Shown here one piece after another: positions 59,301-64,000 of a stretch of DNA of 64,000 nucleotides. How positions within the stretch are numbered: the first letter of the stretch is position 1; every line of letters begins with the position of its first letter. The stretch spans positions 12,108,060-12,172,059 of the forward strand of contig CM033108.1 of NCBI GenBank assembly GCA_019321725.1, in the 5' to 3' direction. A model generated the notes under the pieces. It saw only the letters and a program-made list of their open reading frames with translations. It was not told the DNA's origin and searched no databases. Source of the stretch: Paulownia fortunei (lineage: Eukaryota > Streptophyta > Magnoliopsida > Lamiales > Paulowniaceae). Both the position numbers and the translations under genes were made by a program.

Positions 59301-60863
59301 ATTTTTATATGATCGGATAATATATTATGCCCTAATTTCTTAACCGTTCATTCGATCCCCAAACCAATTGACATTCGATTCTTAAATAATTGTCTAGTTT
59401 TCATTTTTTAAAATCACATGCATATATGAACCTTGTATTATGATACTTAAATCACACTATATCATGTCCGATATCTCAAGTATGTTAATCTATGGATGTA
59501 TACCTTTAGAACACCTAGATCTAATTGAATCGAATTATATAAGCTTATCAGTAATACCTTTAACACTTCTAAAATTATAACATATAACATATGAATATCC
59601 ACTATATTGACCAATCTATTCTTTATCTTATATAAATATAGAATTACTTAATTAGGTTATAGGATCTCAACCACTAACATCATGTGATAGTATTGGGAGT
59701 CTAATGATTAAGAATGCCATGTAGATGTTAATCCAAATTAACATATAAATAGCATATCATGCATGAATCATATTGGTTAAGTGAGTAGTATGAGACTTGA
59801 GAATTCTTTTTCTTTCTAATCCTTATTATGATTAGTGTTGTGTGTATATATATATATATACTTATTTACTCTGACTTTATTTATTTTGAAGGCTTTCTTT
59901 CTTTTGTTTATTTATTTATTTTCCTAGTTAAGTGGCGGATAATGGTACTCCATGGCTATTAAAGTCGGACTTGTTAGTTTCCAAAAAAACTAAAATCTCT
60001 GTAAAAAGTTTTTCTGCTTTTCTTATTCTCTTTTCTTGTTCTTTTCAAAATGGGTGATATTTTTCTAACTCGCAAGAAATGATTTCTTTTTTTTCCTAAA
60101 AATGCAATTTTAAAAATTTATAAAATCAAAATTGAAAGATTAATGGTGCTTATGCACAATGGCATCCTAGAAGACATACGATGGATAATTAAAGTAAAGG
60201 TAAGAGCAGGTAAGTTTTCACATGAGTTTCCAGATTTGCTTATTACATATATGCTTGGTTTTGATACAAGCACATATTCAAGAAAATGAAGGGCAAAAAA
60301 AATGAAAGTTTGTGATAATTATGCTAGATGCACTTGCAACACAAAGTGTCATTCTTCAGGAATGGTTTCTAAAAATTAAGAAGATAAACTTAAATTCATT
60401 ATGGATGGATTGAGTAAGGAGTTTTTAGATCACATTATATTGACTCTTGAGATGCATTCATGTGGATTAGTACAACGTGCGATTCTTGATTTATGGGAAT
60501 CACTTTAGAAAGGAATATGAGCGTGATAGTTTTGGGAATCTGACATTAGAAGACCCTGTTTGCCAGTTTATAAGAAAAATAGATAGAAAGCATACCTCGA
60601 CCCATAGAGGGCGTTTAAGCTATTACTAGACATAAAACTAGATAAAGATGTGAGGCACAATCACAACTACATTTACATTCATGTGTAAGTAGGTAATTTT
60701 TAAACTTTGTGTCCTTATTTTCAACTTTTTTGATAAAAGAAAAAGACGTGCAATAAATGCATTCCCTGTTAACAACTCAATAAATAGCACTGTACTCACT
60801 CTATTATTGCACAACTTATTTTCAAAAAGAAAAAAAATTAAAATTAAAATTAAATAAAAAATA
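59301..60863. other. Unassigned AT-rich sequence upstream of the LOG-like copy
   Basis: Contains a short TA repeat at about 59846-59864 and poly-T stretches. Between 60270 and 60520 one plus-strand frame reads CDNYARCTCNTKCHSSG and LKFIMDGLSKEFLDHI, faintly like copia-type gag, too weak for a call. No promoter for the LOG-like sequence is evident. Confidence 0.25.
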
Positions 60864-61504
60864 ATGGAAGTTTCTTCGACTCGTAAATTTAACTGCATTT
60901 GTGTCTTTTGTGGATCTAATCTAGGAAAAAATAGTGAGTTTATAAGGGCAACCAATAACCTTAGTAGAAACAAAAATTTATTTAGTGTATGGGGAGACAA
61001 TTTGGGGTTAATAGGGAATATTGCTATTTCTGCTCATATAGAAAGAGTTAAATCTCTGGGAGTTATCCCAAAATCTTTAATAGTACAAAATGTCACAGGT
61101 ATGAACATCGGAGATGAGCTAAAAGTATCAAATATTTAGGAAGAATACCTAACATGTTAAACAATGTAGATGCATTCATTATTCTACCTGGAAGTTTTGG
61201 TACACTAGAGGAATTTTCCCAAGTTGTCTCTTGAGCATAACTCAACATTCACCAAAGATCTATAGGTATTCTTAATTTTAATAATTTTTATGATAATTTG
61301 CTATCTTTTGAAGATCATGCTGTGAAAAAAGGTTTTATTTCACCGTCTACGAGAAGAATCCTCATTTCTACTCCGACACCTGACCAACTGATTGATCAAC
61401 TTCTAACATATATGCTAGAACCTGATCCAGCCTTGGCCCATGTGGATAGATCCAATAGGAACAATGGTCAAAATGGCAAATTGAATTTGACTCTCAGTCT
61501 ATGA
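60864..61504 (+). pseudogene. LOG-family (cytokinin riboside 5'-monophosphate phosphoribohydrolase) retrocopy
   Basis: LOG enzymes release active cytokinin bases from their nucleotides. The sequence starts MEVSSTRKFNCICVFCGSNLGKN, the family's N-terminal ICVFCGS strand. It continues with NLGLIG, LGVIPKSL, VDAFIILPGSFGTLEEF (61170-61216), LNIHQRSIGILNFNNFYDNLLSF and GFISPSTRRILIS, and ends KLNLTLSL. Length (about 213 codons) and module order equal a complete LOG protein. The signature PGGxGTxxE reads PGSFGTLEE, and the VYGGG segment reads VWGDN. Disabling changes are TAG (61137-61139), one missing base just after it, TGA (61232-61234, Trp position) and TAA (61238-61240, Gln position). Plant LOG genes have several introns, but none interrupts this copy, so it came from a spliced mRNA. 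It is followed within about 115 bp by retroelement 3' sequence. Confidence 0.75.
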
Positions 61505-62479
61505 TACTTATTGTTAATGATTTCATCTAATAATGTTTGTTTTATATTATTTTAGCTTTTTATTTTTTAGCCACACTTTAGGTAATATCTTTTAAACTGT
61601 ACTTTTCTATCTATTTTTGACATTGAGGATAATGTATCGATTAGATTGTGGGGAGGGATAGTTGATATCATGACTTGCGTGTTCAATGCATGTTTTTCTA
61701 TTATTTTAATAAAAAAAATATCAAATATGTTTTCTTATGGGTCCGTTGAAACCATGAAAAATAGTGGCAGAGTAAAGGATATTTATAACACTCTTGAGAC
61801 GCATCTCTATTTGTTGCATAATATGACAAGTTTGTGAAGTTTTTAACAAAAGTTTGTGAATTACCAATTCTTTTTTTTTTATTTTTTTTATTCGTAGAGG
61901 GTCTTCCAAGTTTAATAATTAAAATTAAGTATGAATAATGTGGTTTGATTGATGATGGGTGTTGTTTTGGACTTTGATATTGTTATTTGGTTAATATATT
62001 TTTGCGATAATTATACTCATTTTTTTTTGTAGAAATAGTTATGTTATTCAGTGTGAAGACAATCATGTGGAAATAGGAAGTTCTTATGCCCTCGCGGTAG
62101 TCATCACTTATATATTCAACATGTAGGGATTGAGTATTGAAACTTTTTCTTTTGGTTTATCGAGGCGAATGACTGATAGTGCACTACTAGAAAAATGATT
62201 AAAGCATTAGGCTTTCTAGCACCGTTGCCAAGTCAGATTGTTCCCCATGTGATGTTCCAAGAGAACATCCTCTAAATGAGCCACTTTGAGAATTTCAATA
62301 AATAAATATTTTTTTTTGTAATCATATTTTTTTACCTAGTCTAAATACACTATTATCCAACCCTTGTTCTAAAAATGATTTGTAGTTTAAGAGACATTCC
62401 ATTGGCAGGGTAAACTTAAAAAGAAATTTAGGCTGGAGTAAAAGATAAGTGTGGGGGAGTTTATCTTGAATTTTATGTT
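61505..62479 (+). other. 3' non-coding region of a gypsy-type element with polypurine tracts
   Basis: GACATTGAGGATAATG (61619-61634) followed by GATTGTGGGGAGGG (61644-61657) is the conserved pairing near the 3' end of Athila-type elements. A second tract, AAGTGTGGGGGAG, lies at 62448-62460. No LTR follows; a copia LTR begins at about 62480. Between the two tracts I see no gene. Confidence 0.5.
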
Positions 62480-63281
62480 GGCTACTAACAAACCTCTATG
62501 CACACTAGTGCAACACCCAACATACCTCTTTATGATTGTCAACCTGGAAAAACAATGATCCACATAGACAAACAGTCAAAATAAATAGAGACACTTTGCC
62601 TAACACTTAGAGTAGATCATGTGTATAACATGACATAAGAGAGAAAGTTTATAGGCGTAAATTAAAGAAGGCAGACTGCCAAGACCATAGTAGACGGAAT
62701 TACTGCTATTAGTGATGCTAATAATGCTCATGTATGTGAATGAGGCATATAATACAGGAATCAATAACAATATTAATAATTTAATTTGATTATCGGAGAG
62801 TTTGAACCAAGAATATCATCAGCTCCCCTAGTAACTATAAAAATTCTTATTTCGACAGACAAAACCTCTAATTAAGAATTTCTTACGGTGTACTTGTTCT
62901 CTAACAAGCACCCACATACATGCACTTATGTCTCTATACTAATACTAATGGAATGTGACATTCGTTTCTCATGAGCATACATCATATGTGCAAGCTTTAT
63001 TGAGCTATTTGATGTCCCATCTCAAAAAGCTATCGAATCAAAACTTATTTAAGACCAAAATCTTAAGGGCATGTTCCATGATCGTCATCATATGCGCGAT
63101 CATGCCCCTTTGCTAAATTTGGTCTAAGAACTTTATCTAACGTGCAGAAATAAATGATGCAAGACATAAGATAAAGAGAATGCCTTTTTATTAATATGAT
63201 TTCCAATAAGATTGTTTTTATAGAAGAAAAAGAGTATAATAGATCCAATCTAATTGGGGCATTGGGCATCCTATTTTAACA
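62480..63281 (-). repeat. Copia LTR fragment (long-LTR family)
   Basis: The minus strand starts at TGTTAAAATAGG (ending at 63281) and shows GGGCATGATCGCGCATATG (63110-63090), GTGCTTGTTAGAGAACAAG (62912-62894) and the following landmarks. A stretch of roughly 185 bp (about 62650-62835) does not match the family and replaces LTR sequence. The right flank is LINE sequence, with no polypurine tract. Confidence 0.6.
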
Positions 63282-64000
63282 CTAATGTTGAGAAGTTTTA
63301 CTTCTACCAATATAATCTTGATTCCAAAAAATGGACAAATCGACCAGATGGAGGGAATAATCCTCGGATGGATTATGACGAAGCTTCTTTGTATTACACT
63401 CAATCAAATCCATCCGAGGATTATTTCTCCTTCACAAAGTGGTTTTGTAGTTGGGCATCTTATTAGTGATAATATTTTATTAATTAGCTCAAGAGCTTGC
63501 TTATGCTTCTGACAATTAATGTAAAGAAAGGAATGATTATCAAGTTAGGTATGGAGAACACATACGATAGAGTGTAGTTGAGTTTTTTTATACATAGTTC
63601 TATCTAAGCTTGGATTTGCTCCTCATTGGATTCATCTTACTCAAAATTGTATCAACATAACTGGTTCTCAATTCTTATAAGTGGCCGTGCTGCTGGTTTT
63701 CTGAAATCATCTCAAGGATTACGACAAAGTGATCCTCTTTCTCCGACATTATTATCCTGGCATATAAATTATTCTCCATGGCTTACAAAATTTATTCATT
63801 CAGAATTTAGGCATCCAATATGACAATTTTGGTAGTTTGCTTATTTCTCACTTGTCATATGCGGATGATGTGATTGTTTTCAGTAAGGCATTCAAAAATG
63901 GTCTTTGGAAGCTGATGGATTTTTTCCAATTTTACGAAGATATTTTGGACCAATTGATTATTTTGAGTAAGAGGTTTTTTGGTCTAACGAGATGGATTTC
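63282..64000 (+). pseudogene. L1-type LINE reverse transcriptase fragment, runs off the window
   Basis: The modules of a plant L1 (non-LTR) reverse transcriptase occur in order: NIILIPK (63300), IISPSQSGFVVGHLISDNILL (63421-63480), SGRAAGFLKSSQGLRQSDPLSP (about 63680-63740; usually GLRQGDPLSP, here Gly changed to Ser), and the catalytic box LSYADDVIVFSK (63848-63884), with the YADD intact. Stops and frame shifts break it. The first part carries a 19-bp perfect inverted repeat. The element continues beyond the right edge. Confidence 0.8.

Noticed and set aside
59846..59864. TA repeat as a regulatory element
   Set aside because: A simple microsatellite in AT-rich DNA, with no linked gene in a promoter-like position.
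1..64000. A new defence, toxin or biosynthetic gene system
   Set aside because: Every cluster of coding signal resolves into known retroelement modules, apart from one LOG pseudogene, one LINE fragment and one exon-like island. There is no set of intact neighbouring host genes that could form a system.

Overview
The window is AT-rich plant nuclear DNA, almost certainly from a flowering plant. It is a graveyard of nested, decayed LTR retrotransposons of the types found in plant pericentromeric or intergenic regions. I see no bacterial or organellar genes, no tRNA or rRNA genes, no CRISPR array and no intact host gene. The only host-derived material I can support is an intronless, broken LOG-family (cytokinin-activating enzyme) sequence near 61 kb and one unrecognised exon-like segment near 0.4 kb. 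The species cannot be named from this sequence.

Layout. 0.7-4.1 kb (minus strand): a Ty1/copia RNase H remnant, then a Sirevirus-like LTR with three repeated polypurine tracts and a broken env-like/plant-transposon-protein ORF. 4.15-9.8 kb (minus): an Athila-type Ty3/gypsy remnant with 3' LTR, polypurine tract, env-like ORF and integrase. 10.1-29.7 kb: one Ty1/copia family with unusually long (about 1.9-2.1 kb) LTRs and long 5' leaders, present as at least four interlocked fragments in both orientations, including a large imperfect inverted repeat centred near 20.4 kb. 29.7-35.4 kb: an Athila protease fragment cut by a two-LTR plant chromovirus (30074-35428). 35.9-42.8 kb (minus): another copia leader, interrupted by a non-autonomous Tat-lineage element (36052-40715) with a perfect 5-bp target duplication. 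42.8-46.0 kb: further copia LTR and RNase H pieces. 46.1-46.9 kb: a tandem repeat of roughly 270-290 bp. 47.3-56.9 kb: two plus-strand Athila-type copies; the second, at 51081, starts inside the protease region of the first. The second has the best-preserved coding sequence of the window (gag and protease), a tandemly duplicated protease region, and no reverse transcriptase or RNase H. 57-59.3 kb: non-coding DNA, probably a solo LTR. 60.9-62.5 kb: the LOG-like sequence running straight into retroelement 3' non-coding DNA with a polypurine tract. 62.5-63.3 kb: a further copia LTR. 63.3-64.0 kb: an L1-type LINE reverse transcriptase running off the window.

How the pieces relate. Nothing here forms a working pathway. 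The coding remnants are gag, protease, integrase, reverse transcriptase and RNase H modules of different ages. Nested insertions, internal deletions and many C-to-T / G-to-A nonsense changes inactivate them. Coordinates of LTR ends are exact where a TG...CA end, a primer-binding site, a polypurine tract or a target duplication could be read; other limits are approximate. All family names come from motif recognition by eye, without database searches.
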